From the NCBI GenBank assembly GCA_015143295.1, contig CM026567.1, forward strand, positions 11,426,416 to 11,490,415: a stretch of DNA of 64,000 nt. The letters are read 5' to 3'. The position numbers were made by a program, and so were the translations under genes. How positions within the stretch are numbered: position 1 is the stretch's first letter; every line of letters begins with the position of its first letter. This DNA is from Tetracentron sinense (Eukaryota; Streptophyta; Magnoliopsida; Trochodendrales; Trochodendraceae). Below the pieces are notes generated by a model, which worked only from the letters and a program-made list of their open reading frames with translations, was not told where the DNA came from and did no database searches. Shown in pieces: positions 1-11,510 of the stretch.

Positions 1-1052
1 AATATATGAATTTAGGGTAGTTCGACGAGACAGATCCAAGTTGAACATTATAGCGGTTCTCTGACATTCAGATTTCCATTTTGGGATCATTTTGAGGTTT
101 TTCAATGTCTTTTTTAGTTCTAGTAGTATTTTCGTAATATGCGTTATGGGTATTTTTGTAATTCGTCCATTAGGATTTGTTTTGTTCTCTATTTAAAGTC
201 TTTTTATGCCTCTTTTGTACTTAGACTTGAAGAAAACCTAATCTAAAGCAAGAGCAGATACTGTTCTTTTTCCCTATATTCTTTGCCTTTGATCTTCGCC
301 TCCATTATAAAACATGGTGGGCCTATCAACCGCCACAGTCACTCGAGGAAATGGAACCCTAAACCTCCCACATGAGGATATGTAAGTGAAATGTTTCTTA
401 AGAAGAGTGGGTTGCTCTTAGGGAGAGCTCTTGTAGTTCTCAAGAAGAGCAGGTGACTCTCAGAAATAAGAGTGGTGACTCTTGGGGAGAACAAGAAGCT
501 TTCGAGAAGAAGAGCAATCTCACAGTTAAATGAGACCTTGGGGTTTAATGATAATGCAACAAACAAATATGAAAATAATGTAAAGCATAATAGGATATAC
601 ACACAACCACTGGCACAAGCCAGACTGTGTAAATTAGAGTCATGTTCGCACACACAAAAAACGAATGACTACCCCAATGCATCAACCATTAATCACCTCT
701 TAAAAGAAAAGTCAAAACATTTTTAGATGATGGCCTTACCAAAGAGTGTATTGTAGTGGGTTCATTACCCTTTTTTACCTTGGCATCAACTCATATAATT
801 GTAATTTGTTATTTTAATGATATCTTCTACTTAGATTTTGGAAATTTATCCATTATTGATTCAACAATATTTGCAGTTGATTGACACAAGAAATGAGACA
901 CCACACCCTTCGAACAATTTATTGAGAATATCCTCTAATATATTTGCTATTAACAAAAAGGTCATTATAAATATTTCTATCATTTTATTAAACTTATTTT
1001 TATCAAAATTAATACGTGCAAAGCACGTGCACCATTACTTAGTTCCCAGAAA
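1..1052. other. Intergenic, no gene seen
   Basis: AT-rich sequence without a reading frame that resembles a known protein. The short open frames on both strands have no recognisable domain. The stretch around 180-330 has the look of retroelement or UTR-like sequence, but I see no terminal repeat to support a call. Confidence 0.5.

Positions 1053-1079
<27 letters not shown>
1053..1079. repeat. (AT)n microsatellite
   Basis: About 13 uninterrupted AT units, directly abutting the inverted-repeat element that starts at about 1081. A second, shorter AT tract lies at about 1320-1341. Confidence 0.9.
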
Positions 1080-1080
<1 letters not shown>

Positions 1081-1083
<3 letters not shown>

Positions 1084-1306
1084 CTTGCAAGTGGGTGAAC
1101 TTGGTAACGACCACCAAGGCATTTTTACCCCTGCATTAATTAACAAAATCCACTAAAAGTAAGGATACTTTAGTCTTTTCATAGGAGACTAGTAATTAAA
1201 TGCACGAGAGAATAAATACAATTTGACTTTTCTCTCTCCTATTTCATGAACTGTCCTATGAAAAAATGTCTTGATGGTTATTAACAATTTCACACATTGA
1301 GTGATC
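1081..1306. mobile_element. Small MITE-like inverted-repeat element
   Basis: The first ~45 bases (GTGGGTGAACTTGGTAACGA, then CCACCAAGGCATTTTTA) are matched at about 70% by the reverse complement of the last ~45 bases (around 1258-1306). This gives a ~225-bp element with terminal inverted repeats and no coding capacity. It sits in an AT-microsatellite context. The class is not determined. Confidence 0.5.
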
Positions 1307-1342
1307 ATTAGAATTTCCAATATATATATATATGTATATATA

Positions 1343-2060
1343 CTAGCAGAGACCCTGTGCGATGCACGGTAATAATTAAGAATATCTAAAATTAAATAAT
1401 AATATTATTTATTTAAATATTAAATAATATATTTTAAGAATATTTCATAAATTTTATTTTTAATAGTATTATTTTATTATTATTTGTATTAATTAATTAA
1501 TTTTATAATAATAATTTATTATTATTTTAATAACATTTATAGGAAAATCATAAGACTATTTAGTATTAAACTTAAATTAATACACTCAAGAGTTGGAGAT
1601 AAGAGATGAGTCTATAATAGTGGAGATAGAGAGAGCTCTAAGATGAAATAGTGAGTCCTAAATTTGAATGGTGGAGATTAAAGAGAGAAGCCACATGTCA
1701 TCTCTAAAATAGAACTTATGAGATCGGAGGGATTGAAGTTTGGAGAGTAAAGAGTTTGATAATTGATGACCTAAATCAAACGGTGGAGATTAAAGAGGAA
1801 AGCCACATGGCATTCCTAGGATTGAACGTATAAGCGTTTTGGGAGATAGAGATGTGTGAGAGAAAATTTAGGAGAGGTTAAAAGTTGTTTTGTTTGACGT
1901 CAGTTTGTAAAGACGTATTGTTTGATAATTGATGACCTAAATCAAACGATGGAGAATAAAGAGGGAAGCCACATGGCATCCCTATGATTGAACGTATAGG
2001 ATTCAAGAGATTTTGGAGAGTAGAAAGAGTCTTATTTCTTTATATTATAGTATAGATGCT
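1343..2060 (+). repeat. Dispersed AT-rich repeat, copy A
   Basis: Starts with ACTAGCAGAGACCCTGTGCG and a GTGCGATGCAC hairpin. It then has ~200 bp of A/T and three diverged ~150-bp internal units containing 'GATGACCTAAATCAAACG...GGAGA...AAAGAGG.AAGCCACATGGCAT'. It ends near TTATATTATAGTATAGATG. A homologous copy lies in inverted orientation on the other side of the P450 gene (about 6100-6418). No protein is encoded. The 'GTGCGATGCACGG' head is common in plant non-autonomous repeats, but the family is unresolved. Confidence 0.6.
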
Positions 2061-2136
2061 GCCTAGAACATCTATTTTAATGGTATGGTAAAGATCATCT
2101 ATATTACAAAATATGGAAAAAAACCCACTTAAAAGA

Positions 2137-5100
2137 CTAGTGAAGCCGGAGGCGAATTGGTAGTCCTTGTTCTGGGGTGGGCATCATATCGCCTATTATC
2201 TTCTCATTGGGAAGCACCGTCTCCCACTTGAACTTCTTCACTACATTATGGAGAAAAGTGAGTATTGATAATCGAGCATACTCTTTTCCCGGGCACAATC
2301 GAGGTCCTCCTCCGAATGGAACGTATGTGAAAGGAAGAGGTCCATTTCCTTCGTACCTCGAAGGGTCGAACTTTTCTGGGTCTGGGAAGTACTCAGAGTT
2401 CTTGTTTGTCGTGCTCACGGTCCAATATATCTGCAAAAACAATTAATAACATTAATAGAAATGAAGGTTCATTATACTTAGGAGCAAAATGAGTCCAAAT
2501 TGTAAAGATTGTCAAGAAATTCTGAGCTAACATACCTTCCACCCCTTTGGAATGGTGAAACCTGCATAGGTGAAATCAGTTATGGCTTCTCTAAAAGTTC
2601 CTTGAAGTGGTGCTGTGAGTCTCATCCCTTCACATGCCACATTCCACGAATATTTCATCTTCTGCATGTCGTCCCACTCTAGCAACTCTCCCGACTTCTT
2701 CGATGCCATGATCTCGGATTGCTCTGATTCACAAACAATAAGCCTATTCAGGGGCAGAGCCAGGTGGGGGCACGTTCCCCCACTTAATTTTCAATTTTTT
2801 TTTCCTTTCTTTTAGGCATAGCCATTGGAATGGGGACATCCCACTGGAACATGCACGTGAAATCAGATCACTCAATTGCGATTGAACTTGGAGAGTGTTC
2901 AATCACACCCATAGGTCAACACATATCTTTTTTAACCTCTGTTAACTATGGTTAAGATTCACTAACTCTTGGGGTTCGACAATATAACTTTGGCTTTAAA
3001 AAAAAATATTAACCCTGAGATTTAAAATTCCTAACCAAAGTTGAATATTTTCTAACATTTTTTCTTCTAAAAACCAAGGGTATATTGTTTAACCCCAAGA
3101 GTTAATAAATCTTAACCATAATTCATAAAGGTTAAAAGGGACACGTGTTGACCTGTGGGTGCAATTGAACTCTCCCCGAGTTCAATCACAATTGACTGCG
3201 ATATGATTCCCATGTAGGTGCCATTGAACTTTTAAAAACATATTTTATACTAAGTTGTTTAATTATTTTAGGGGCATAATTATGGTAAGGGGCAATTGTT
3301 TCTAGAAATTAAATTATACTATACTATACTATTTAATTATTAGGTATATCCATGAGGCAAGGGGGAAAAGTTGCTTAGACTATTAAAAACAAAATATATC
3401 TTTTATATCATGTTATTTAATTTTTTAAAGAGCATAGCCATGAGGGCATCCTATTAAAATATAGGATTGATATAAAGCTAAGAACAATAATTCCCTCCTC
3501 GTGGTGAGGAAGGGACTAGTCCTTCTCACCCTCACAAAGCTCCTTTAACTGTCCTTGAACTATGGTTAACAATATTTAACTCTTGTGGTTAACTTTTTTT
3601 CTTCGAAGGATAGATGCTTTAACCATAGGCTTATGTTTGGTTGCCAAAAAATCAAGCAAAAACATAAAAAATAAAATTTTAGATTTCTCGTACAATTCTT
3701 AGTTGAGTTTTGTCCAATTTAATTTTCTTCTATTTTCTCATTTTTTAGTTGTTTTCTCGACATCCAAACATCAGAAAATTTTAGATTTCTCACTCAATTC
3801 TTAATTGGGTTTTGTCCAATTTTGTTTTCTTTTCTTCTCCTTTTTAAGTTGTTTTCTTGACATCCAAACATCAGTTAAAATGAGTTGAAAATGGACAAAT
3901 GACCAAAAAAAAAAAAAAAAAGTGGGTGGGGTTGGATTTTCCCCTCATAGCTCGGGAGTGGATTATTTTCTTAAGGCCAATCATTTTTTTTTTGGAAAGA
4001 GGAAAGTTGGGGTTTAGGTGGATCCCGACCAGATACATTAAAATAAAATAAAGAAAAAACAAAGAGGAAGAAGAGAGGAAAAGGCCGCCCCAAGGACGAA
4101 CAAGGAACCTTGTAAAGCGGCTACACACAAAAATACTACAACATGGGACAAAGCCCAGAAGAATACAGACGGCACGGCTCATACACAGACAAATAACAGG
4201 TACCCCATGACACTATGTGGGTCCCACTTAAACACGGGTCCTTATCACAAGGGGACTCATAATCACCAACCTTATGAGGAATCCTAAACTTATGGTGAGA
4301 AAAAAGAGGGGAGGAGATTGACCTATACCCAGACAACTAAGGATTAAGAGGGACTGACAGAATCTTCCCCTCATTCTGATGAGCAGCCATAACATTCTCC
4401 ACACTAACATCCTCCAAAGCCACTCCCTCATCCTCGGAACCCCGAACCTATCCTCGAGGGGCCCTTCCGCTCCCAAGGCCAATCAATGTAAATGAGGCCT
4501 TAGACCCATCTCCTTTAATAAAGGATAATGCTATCCCCTAAGGTCAATAATCTTAAATGAAACCTTAGATCTATCTCTTTTAAAAGAAAATGCTAGCATT
4601 TATTTTTAGTATAACACTTTTAGATAGGAGTCAAATCCTCTACGGTGATAACGGGATTTGGTAGAGATGGCCACGTGTTCCCTTTGACACTCCTTAACTG
4701 TCAGATTCACCTACCCCTAAGGTTCACCCACCCATCCTCGGTTTTTTTTTTAAAAATATTAAGTCTATTTTTTAAAATTAAAAAACTGTTTTTATGGTTT
4801 TTTTAATATTAAAATATTTTTAAAAAAAAACCAAGGATGGGTGGGTGACCCCTAGGGGTGGGTGAATCTGAACCACAGTTAAGGGGTGTCAAAGGGGACA
4901 CGTGGCCACCTCAAAGGGTGATAACCGGATTTGCCAAATCCGGTTATCACCGTAGAGGATTTGATTCCAAAAAGAAATGATTCTTAACAATTCAGAGAAG
5001 AGTTCCAGTTGTTCACCAGCAAGGATCTTCTCGTAGATATCTGATCTCTGTCCAACATATTTCATGAGGAAAGTAATAGCAGTAGCCACGGCGCTATAAC

Positions 5101-5971
5101 CTGCAACGAGCAAACCCATTATTTTATCGGCAATTTCGGCCTCGGGCATAAATCTTCCAGTTGGGTCGGTAACCACGATCATATGCGACAGTATGTCTTG
5201 CATCTGTACCCCACTTGACATGGCTGCTTTCTTCTCCCTGATTATCAGTTCAAGCTCTCTCCGAATCACTCTTGCCGCTTTACTTGCACGGTAAAAGGCG
5301 GTGCCGGGGAAATTTACTGGTATTGAATGTTGCCCTATGGTCATGTCATCGAACTTGCTGACAAGCTTGGCCACTCGATCTGGGTCGTCGAGGCCCAAGA
5401 AAAAACGGGAGGCTAAAGTAAGGGTAAATGTCTTGGAGAGGGGATAGACCTTTACCTCTTGTTGGCCTACCCAGTACTTCTGCAAGTGCTGCTGCGTGAT
5501 CAAATCCATTTGCCCAGAATACCGCATCAGTGCTTCTGGCTTGAGGAACACAGGCGAGCGCAAGATTTTGGTTTTGGTGTCGGCTTCGTGTGAGTTGGGA
5601 ATTGGAGCAGGAGCGGCGGCCTTGTAGGAGCGGAAGAGCTTCTGCATGGAATGCGGACGCCACGCCGTGACGAGCTTTTGCTCGTTAGCAAAGAGGAATT
5701 TGTTTCCGGCAGGGCCGCAGATGACAGCGGTCTGCTCTCCTAGTATTTTGGTCTTAAAGATATCGGGGGAGTATTTCTGCATCCTATCTCCCACAAACTT
5801 CTCAGGCTTCCCGTACAGGAATTCCAGAGTTTCACCCATAAACGGCCATCCCAAACTCCCTCGTGGCAGCTTCGTGCCACTTCGGGCTTTGCGACGTTTG
5901 TATGCAAAGATGCTTATTGCAAGAGAAGCGAAAATGAGAAGCAGAGGCAGGAACAGAGCTAGGAACTCCAT
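2137..5971 (-). CDS. CYP716-family cytochrome P450 (triterpenoid oxidase-like), three exons
   Basis: Exons on the minus strand are 5971..5017, 2723..2536 and 2430..2137. Introns are GT-AG (donors GTGAAC and GTATGT; acceptors ATCAG and TTGCAG). The joined CDS is 1437 nt, giving 478 residues, the usual CYP716 length, with no stop or frameshift. Visible landmarks are an N-terminal membrane anchor (residues ~3-24), the Pro-rich hinge LPRGSLGWP, the K-helix ExxR as EGMR, the PERF-like PSRY, and the heme-Cys loop [10 protein letters not shown]. The I-helix reads AGYSAVATA, so the usual acid-Thr pair is absent; I recall AGYS-type I-helices in part of the CYP716 family. CYP716 enzymes oxidise triterpene scaffolds such as beta-amyrin at the ER membrane, using CPR-supplied electrons. 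The substrate cannot be read from the sequence. Intron 1 is 2293 bp and loaded with MITEs. Only this host gene in the window looks functional. Confidence 0.9.
2846..3229. mobile_element. Fold-back MITE in P450 intron 1 (distal)
   Basis: About 160-bp arms read as inverted repeats of each other. The left arm carries GATTGAACTTGGAGAGTGTT..AGGTCAACAC..ACTCTTGGGGTT. The right arm carries its reverse complement with roughly 80% identity (AACCCCAAGAGTTAATAAAT..GTGTTGACCTG..GAGTTCAATCACAATTG). There is no coding capacity. It sits inside a 'GGCATAGCCAT' repeat context. Confidence 0.7.
3677..3878. repeat. Two-copy ~101-bp tandem repeat in intron 1
   Basis: Units at about 3677-3778 and 3779-3878 both run TTTTAGATTTCTC..CAATTCTTA.TTG.GTTTTGTCCAATTT..., and both end with GACATCCAAACATCAG. 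They differ by scattered substitutions and short indels. Confidence 0.75.
3879..4626. other. Intron 1 middle, no gene seen
   Basis: Contains a poly-A run (3904-3921), an A/G-rich stretch near 4040-4085 and 'GGATCCCGACC...GGCCGCCCCAAGG', faintly like the 3' end of a LINE on the minus strand. No conserved reverse-transcriptase residues are present, so I do not call one. Confidence 0.4.
4627..4968. mobile_element. Fold-back MITE beside the exon 1 splice donor
   Basis: A 342-bp element whose arms (about 4627-4762 and 4831-4968) are near-perfect inverted repeats around an A/T loop. Shared blocks include TCAAATCCTCTACGGTGATA, GGCCACGTGT.CCCTTTGACA and CACCCACCCATCC. The right arm holds an extra small palindrome, GATAACCGGATTTGCCAAATCCGGTTATC (interrupted here only to name it; it spans 4920-4948). 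The outer end lies 48 bp from the P450 exon 1 donor at 5016. Related sequence occurs at about 40550-40811 and 58266-58300. Confidence 0.85.
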
Positions 5972-6017
5972 GGTTGAAGCTGAGAAGGGATGAGAGTTAT
6001 GCAGACCTGAGAGTCAG

Positions 6018-6023
6018 TTTATA
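6018..6023 (-). promoter_or_regulatory. Probable TATA box of the P450 gene
   Basis: TATAAA on the minus strand, 47 bp upstream of the ATG at 5971. This implies a short 5' leader. The position is typical but untested. Confidence 0.5.
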
Positions 6024-6099
6024 TGTAGGTGTGAAACCGTTCATTAGCTTTGATTCTTTCTTACATAGAGGCCCACCGCGTAATCTCCACTAGTGTAGA

Positions 6100-6418
6100 G
6101 TCTCTCTTATCTCCGACTCTTGCATGTCTAGATCCATTATCTCATTCAAGAGACCCTATTTATCTCCACAATGTAATAGTCCTCTCTTATCTCCAACTTT
6201 TAAATGCATTAATTTTAGTTTAATATTAAAAAATTTATGATTTTTTATTAAATGTTATTAAAATAATATATTATTATAAAATTAATCAATTAATACAAAT
6301 AATAATGTATCAAATAAATAAAAAGCTTATATTATTAAAAATAAATTTATTAAATATTTTTATTTTTAGATATACTTAATTATTACCCGTCCATCGCACG
6401 GTACCTCTGCTAGAGTAT
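6100..6418 (-). repeat. Dispersed AT-rich repeat, copy B (inverted)
   Basis: The reverse complement begins CTAGCAGAGGTACCGTGCGA and continues through the same A/T core and GTTGGAGATAAGAGA segment as copy A at 1343. The two copies face each other in inverted orientation, one on each side of the P450 gene. This copy lacks the distal triplicated units of copy A. Confidence 0.65.
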
Positions 6419-7083
6419 GAACCATAAAAACAAATATTGCAAGTAACACTTTCTTCGAAGACTCGGTCTCTTCTTGACTAGACTTAAAAAGGATAATTTT
6501 TCTGAGCTGGAGTTCTACGCCAAGACACATTTTTAATGTGATACATTTATTAAGAGAAAGGTAAAAAAAAAAAAATTAGTTGCGAGTATTGTGGGACCAA
6601 TCACAAATGCATAGCCCGGCCCATATTTAAAATTGATGGTTTTTTCATTTATCTCAAGGAGTAGCTTCCTTTTTTCCTTGGATGAATAGACTGGCTCCTG
6701 CTTTTTCTATTTAAATTTGTATTTTTTAGGTCAGGTGATCCTTTCAAGAGTTTCGACACCCTATAATAAGTTTGTATAATTTAAGAAAAGCTGATTATAT
6801 TTGTGGTGTTTATAAATTTGAGATCATGCACGGATCTTAAAATTTCAAAAACGAATTTAATAAAATTTTGAGATCTGCACATCACAAACACGGTCTAAGT
6901 AGCAAAGTCCATTAATTATTTGGCTTTCATTTCTAAATTGCTTAGTTGTCTTTGAAGCTTGAACAATTACTCTCCGGTATATCACACCAGCAAAGACCTC
7001 ATGCATGCACAATTGGGTAAAAATGAATATATACAAGATTATCATCTATTTTGCCTTGTGTGGTGGTTTACAAATTCATGCAT
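6419..7083. other. Intergenic, no gene seen
   Basis: AT-rich sequence with a 14-base A run near 6567. No recognisable coding or repeat structure. Confidence 0.5.
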
Positions 7084-7088
7084 TACTT

Positions 7089-9270
7089 TGAAAGTATGCC
7101 TCTTTTTAATTTTAGAAACACAGTTCTTGGGGGGCATATATCGAATCCCAAGATCTAACTAAGATTCTAATTGATTTTATTCAATAAAGGTTAAAAATTA
7201 CAATCACCTTTGCGACTTTGAAATTGTTAAGTCAAATCCACATAAGAATAGTACTCACAAAACTTCACAAGTGTCAAGTCTTCTGTCAATTCACACAAAC
7301 ATTCTTTTTCCTTTAAAGCTTTCTCTAATGGAAGCTAATGACCCTTCCAAATTTCCAGCTCGAGGATCTTGAAATAAAGATCCAATCTTTATTATAAAGA
7401 ACTTTTCTTGATGATCAAGATCCTTAATCTTCTTCTTCTTGATTATTCAAAACTTAGAACACACAAGAGAAGAAAGGAGAGAGGGGTGACCGTACACTCT
7501 AGGGAAGAGAGAGAGAGGGGCGTGAGGTTATGAGGAGAGGGGAGTGAGATTCCAAGAATTCTAGAAAATTAATTGTCACAACCTTGGACGTCCACCTCTT
7601 TATATAGGAGAGTTTGAGTTGCTTGCAACTCAAGACTCCTAATCCTTATCCAATAAGGATTCCTCAATTCTTTCTATTCTTGATTTCTCCTAATTAATTA
7701 GGATTAATTATTAATAGAAACTAACCTTATCCATTAGTGTCCCACTAATCTTATCCTTATCTAATCCAATTAGGATTCTTTGATTAGCAAGAAATTAATA
7801 GACTCCTTGTCCAACAAAGAATCTTTAATTAGTAATTAACTCTAACTAACTAACTAACCTTATCTAATAAGGATATTAGTTATTAGAAACTAACTAAAAT
7901 AATGACAATTATTATTCCTCCTTGAAGTGGGTGTCCCACCCTAGGTGGGTCCCACTCCACAAGTCCCCAATGGGTTCTAAACCCTTTTGGTCACTTTAAC
8001 TATTCTTTTAAAATATTCTCCAATGGGTTCTACCCATTTGGTTTTTCACATCTAATGTAATTCCACCTTTTAGAGCTTCACTATATCATATAATGATTAC
8101 TTAGAGAAATTAATTAATTTAATAAATTATTAAATTAAATACTTTAAGAAGGTCCTTGTGTGTGGGATCTCCTATTTCCGGTTGTGGGACCAAGTATTCA
8201 ACCTTTTTGGTTAAAGCATTGTTACTAGGAAACACCTTTCCTAACACTCTATTAGGATCATAGAATTTTATCTATATCCCTGGACTTCCACCAATCACAA
8301 TTAATGTCCATCAACACAATGTGATTAACCTTCAGAAATTAGAGAATTGCTTGTAAGTACCATCTCACAATATATTTACAAATAAATCCTTCCACATTCC
8401 GATATCACTTGTAAGCTTCTGGGATTGGAACAATTCCACTGTCTTAGTCCCTAGCTTATGAATAGAACCCTTTCTCATGATTACTTTTTCATTGAACTGA
8501 ACCTCCAAAACACTTTTGAAGAAACATTAGAAAATAACTGACATATATATATTTATATATACTTTTCCATATTAAAAATATCAACTTCGATAAAAACCAT
8601 TTTACCGAAAAGCATCAGTACTGGATTTAACAGTTCAATTCAACAAGTATCACCTTGATATCATTATCTCCAATTAAGGAGTTGTGGATTCCTTATTGAA
8701 TGTTTACACACTTCTCCAAACATTGTGTACATGACGCAACGTACCCGGAGTTAGTCCTGTGTATTGGACATTGCCGATTGGCACATTAAAGTCATTTAGA
8801 CAAATGTCTGAGAAGATGTTAACCTCTCGGGTCTAAGGACAATTTGTCAAATGGATAACATTAATACAATCTGACAGTGTATTCCATAGGGTATCCACTA
8901 GTGACCCCGTTCAGTATTATGTACTTGTTACATATACTCACATGTTAGTCAAGAGTCACCACTCTCTGTGAATGAGATTCATCACACTATCTCATAAAAC
9001 TACACATGTGCAAGCCATGATGAAGTACGGCGCCCAACCAGTACTCTAGATGCTTCGAACAATATTAGGTTTACAAGGAACCGGAAAATCATATCTCCTC
9101 GCAACCTTTGCATGATTTTCCTACAATGTTACCTATGGAACTTTATGTCATCATCATATGAGACAGTAATTAATATAAATACCCTTTATAGTTGGTTGTA
9201 TAAATATGATGCTTGTCTAATCAACATAGAAAAGTCTCTTATTGGCTTTTGAGGGCATATATGTCCAACA
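7089..9270 (-). mobile_element. Solo copia-type LTR
   Basis: A 2182-bp unit that reads TGTTGGACATATATGCC... to ...GGCATACTTTCA on the minus strand. It is flanked by the 5-bp duplication TACTT (7084-7088 and 9271-9275). Its start resembles the copia LTRs at 40812 and 52899 (TGTTGGACATGATGCC), and its length is almost equal to theirs (2188 bp). There is no internal region, so it probably arose by LTR-LTR recombination. Sequence between 7400 and 7620 carries the promoter-like end (TTTATATAGG near 7600). Confidence 0.85.
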
Positions 9271-9275
9271 TACTT

Positions 9276-10486
9276 GAATTATTGCCTTCCTAATATATAT
9301 ATATATATATACACTACTACTATAATCCGGTTGGTCTCAACGTGACTCTTTCTTTCAGAAGCCTCTATTTGAGCTCTAAATTGTTGCCATGTGTCGCCAT
9401 CTTATTCAAAGATTAATAGTGGACCCCACTTCAACCCCAATCAAATAATTAATTAATATCTCTTATTTAATGGGACCACCACCCCTTTCTCTCTCCATCC
9501 CTCACACTCTTTATCTCCCCAACGAAATCCCCTCCCTCTTTGTCTCCGAAACAAAATCTATTTTTCTCTCTCATAAATGGTTGATTTGTGGACCCCTCTT
9601 ACTTTGGTTAAACTTATGCATTTACTCTCTCCCACAAACCACTCACTTCGGTTAAACTTCTACAATTACTCTCTCTCCCACTAACCCTCTCTCCTATTCA
9701 TCCCCCATTCATCTCCCCTACTCTCTCGCTCTCCCATTCATCTCCAGAGACTTTCCATGTTTCCAATGATTCTCTATTTAAACTTCACCTCCTCTTCTTC
9801 ACCATATTCTAACCTCAACTAGAAGTTTGTGGCATGCCCTCACATGGCAGTGGGTTTGGCAGGTCTTAATGCTAATGGGGTTTTGGCTCTGATGGGTGTG
9901 ATATGGTTGTCGTGGAATGAACGATTCCAGTTATGTCCGAAGGAGAGTTCCCCCATCATTTTAAGGAAGGCTGGGGAGAGGCCATGAAGGTCAGAGACCT
10001 GGTGACAGGTACATGGACGACTTTAATTGACTGCTTTCTTTTATTTTGTTAGAGAAAAGTGAATGGTCTCTAAAAGCTTTTTTGGGTGTAATTGTTGTTT
10101 AGACCTCTATATACATAGTGCAAGGGATAAAATTCATAATTTGATCTTGTGTTGTGGCAAAAGACATGTTTTCGGTGTTAAACGTTGGATACGAATTTAT
10201 ATGTGTTTTTGAGTACGTATTCGTTGCGTGTATGACAACGAAATCGTTGTGTTCCTCACAACGGGAACGTTGTTTTCTAGGCAACGAACTCGTAGTCATC
10301 AAGACAATGGTATCGTCCTCGTTGTGAACAACGAGCCCGCGCTTTATGTCGACAACGAGACCGACTTTTAGGAGCCGATCCTCAGGAGGTGATCATTTAT
10401 CTCTGACGTTAGGTGGAAAGCACTGTCTTGGCATTTATTGTTAGTCACCTCAAGTGGGTTTTCGACCCACAAACCGACTTAGAAAT
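9276..10486. other. Intergenic with CAACG-rich repeat tract
   Basis: A pyrimidine-rich region (9470-9760) without a domain-bearing frame. Between about 10208 and 10370 the motif ACAACGA/TCGTTGT recurs many times on both strands. A related 'CTCGTTGTC...CGACACGGTATCGTTG' stretch appears at about 11780-11890, inside the following element. Confidence 0.4.
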
Positions 10487-10898
10487 TGTAGGCTCCCATG
10501 TGTGCTGCGTTCGTCATCAAATATGTCTGACATATTTGATAATGAGTAGCAAGCTTATGACATGGTCATCCAAGTCATCGATGGTCATCAATGGACATCT
10601 CAAGCTTAACCTATAAATACCCTGGAGACCCAGTGTATCAGGATCGATCAGGGAATATCAAAATATAGTGCCTTAATTTTCACCTCAGTGTTCTAAACTC
10701 TCAGTGTTTCAATGCTTCTGTGATTTATAAGTTACCTTATTCTTTGTATAACTGACTTTATCATCGGAGTTGTTTCAGGGTGCGAACCCGCCTCCTCTCT
10801 TTTTGTTGTTTTTAATCTTATTTATAGAGAAATGTTATAGTGATTGCTCTACCAGTCAAAAAGCTATTGACGTGCCGAACCCGGGAAATTTTCCCTCA
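10487..10898 (+). repeat. 5' LTR of a Tat/LARD-like element
   Basis: A 412-bp TG...CA unit (TGTAGGCTCC ... TTTTCCCTCA) containing a TATA-like CCTATAAATACCC at about 10609-10621. A primer-binding site follows a few bases downstream. A second 412-bp copy in the same orientation lies at 31275-31686, with an estimated 4% divergence by eye. Confidence 0.8.
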
Positions 10899-10903
10899 TA
10901 AAA

Positions 10904-10920
10904 TGGTGCCGTCTGTGGGA
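10904..10920 (+). other. Primer-binding site
   Basis: TGGTGCCGTCTGTGGGA, the variant of TGGCGCCGTCTGTGG found just after the 5' LTR in many plant gypsy elements. It lies 5 bp from the LTR end. Confidence 0.75.
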
Positions 10921-11006
10921 AATTATTTCTGAAATCATTTACATTATATAAAGTGATAAGTTGATTCGCATAAAGATTCTCCGGGACTCCCTACTTCTCT
11001 ACCACC

Positions 11007-11510
11007 ATGGCCGACCATTCTCCTATCTCACCAATGGATGAACAAACCCCAAAGCCAGCGCTATCTCAGGCAGAGCAGATTATCATGCTACTACAGTACC
11101 GGCAATCTCTATTGATGCAACTCACCAGTCAGCAGCAGTTGTTACAAGAACAAATCGAAGCTTGGACACAAGATGTGAATACATCAAATCATGCCTTTTT
11201 CCAGGACAATAGTCGTCAGGCAGCTGAGCAGCGCCCTCCCAGATGAGCCGACCCAATAATGTTCACTGCTCACCCCGCTGCGATCATGCGAGCCATAGAG
11301 GATGACCCGAATTTCGAATAGCCATTTCGTACTAGTGGGGACGTCACCAAAGGGCCTCGAGCATGAGAATATTGCCAGTACCATAAGAGTCATGGTCATA
11401 CGACTAACCGCTGCTGCGACTTGAAGGCCTATCTGGAGAGTTTGGTGCGAGAAGGCTTCTTAGCCGAGTTTGTACTTCCTGCTGATGAGTCGGAGACCCC
11501 ATGACTCGGG
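11007..11510 (+). pseudogene. Shrunken gag remnant
   Basis: An ATG at 11007 opens 79 codons (MADHSPISPMDEQTPKP..., Gln-rich, no known fold), ending in TGA at 11244. After further stops, the same strand shows YCQYHKSHGHTTNRCCDLK followed by AYLESLVREGFLAEFV. This matches the zinc-knuckle and C-terminal pattern of gypsy Gag proteins (C..H..HGH.T..C..LK..IE.L...G.L..FV). The capsid core between the two parts is missing, so this is a deletion derivative. No protease, RT or integrase follows. Confidence 0.65.

Noticed and set aside
2177..2815. Plus-strand frames over P450 exons 2 and 3
   Set aside because: Shadows of the minus-strand CDS, whose splice sites and heme motif are clear.
3871..4482. 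Possible LINE 3' end on the minus strand in P450 intron 1
   Set aside because: Hydrophobic low-complexity frames only. No RT or endonuclease residues and no poly-A/TSD pair.
5346..5993. Alternative frames over P450 exon 1
   Set aside because: Antisense or out-of-frame shadows without domains.
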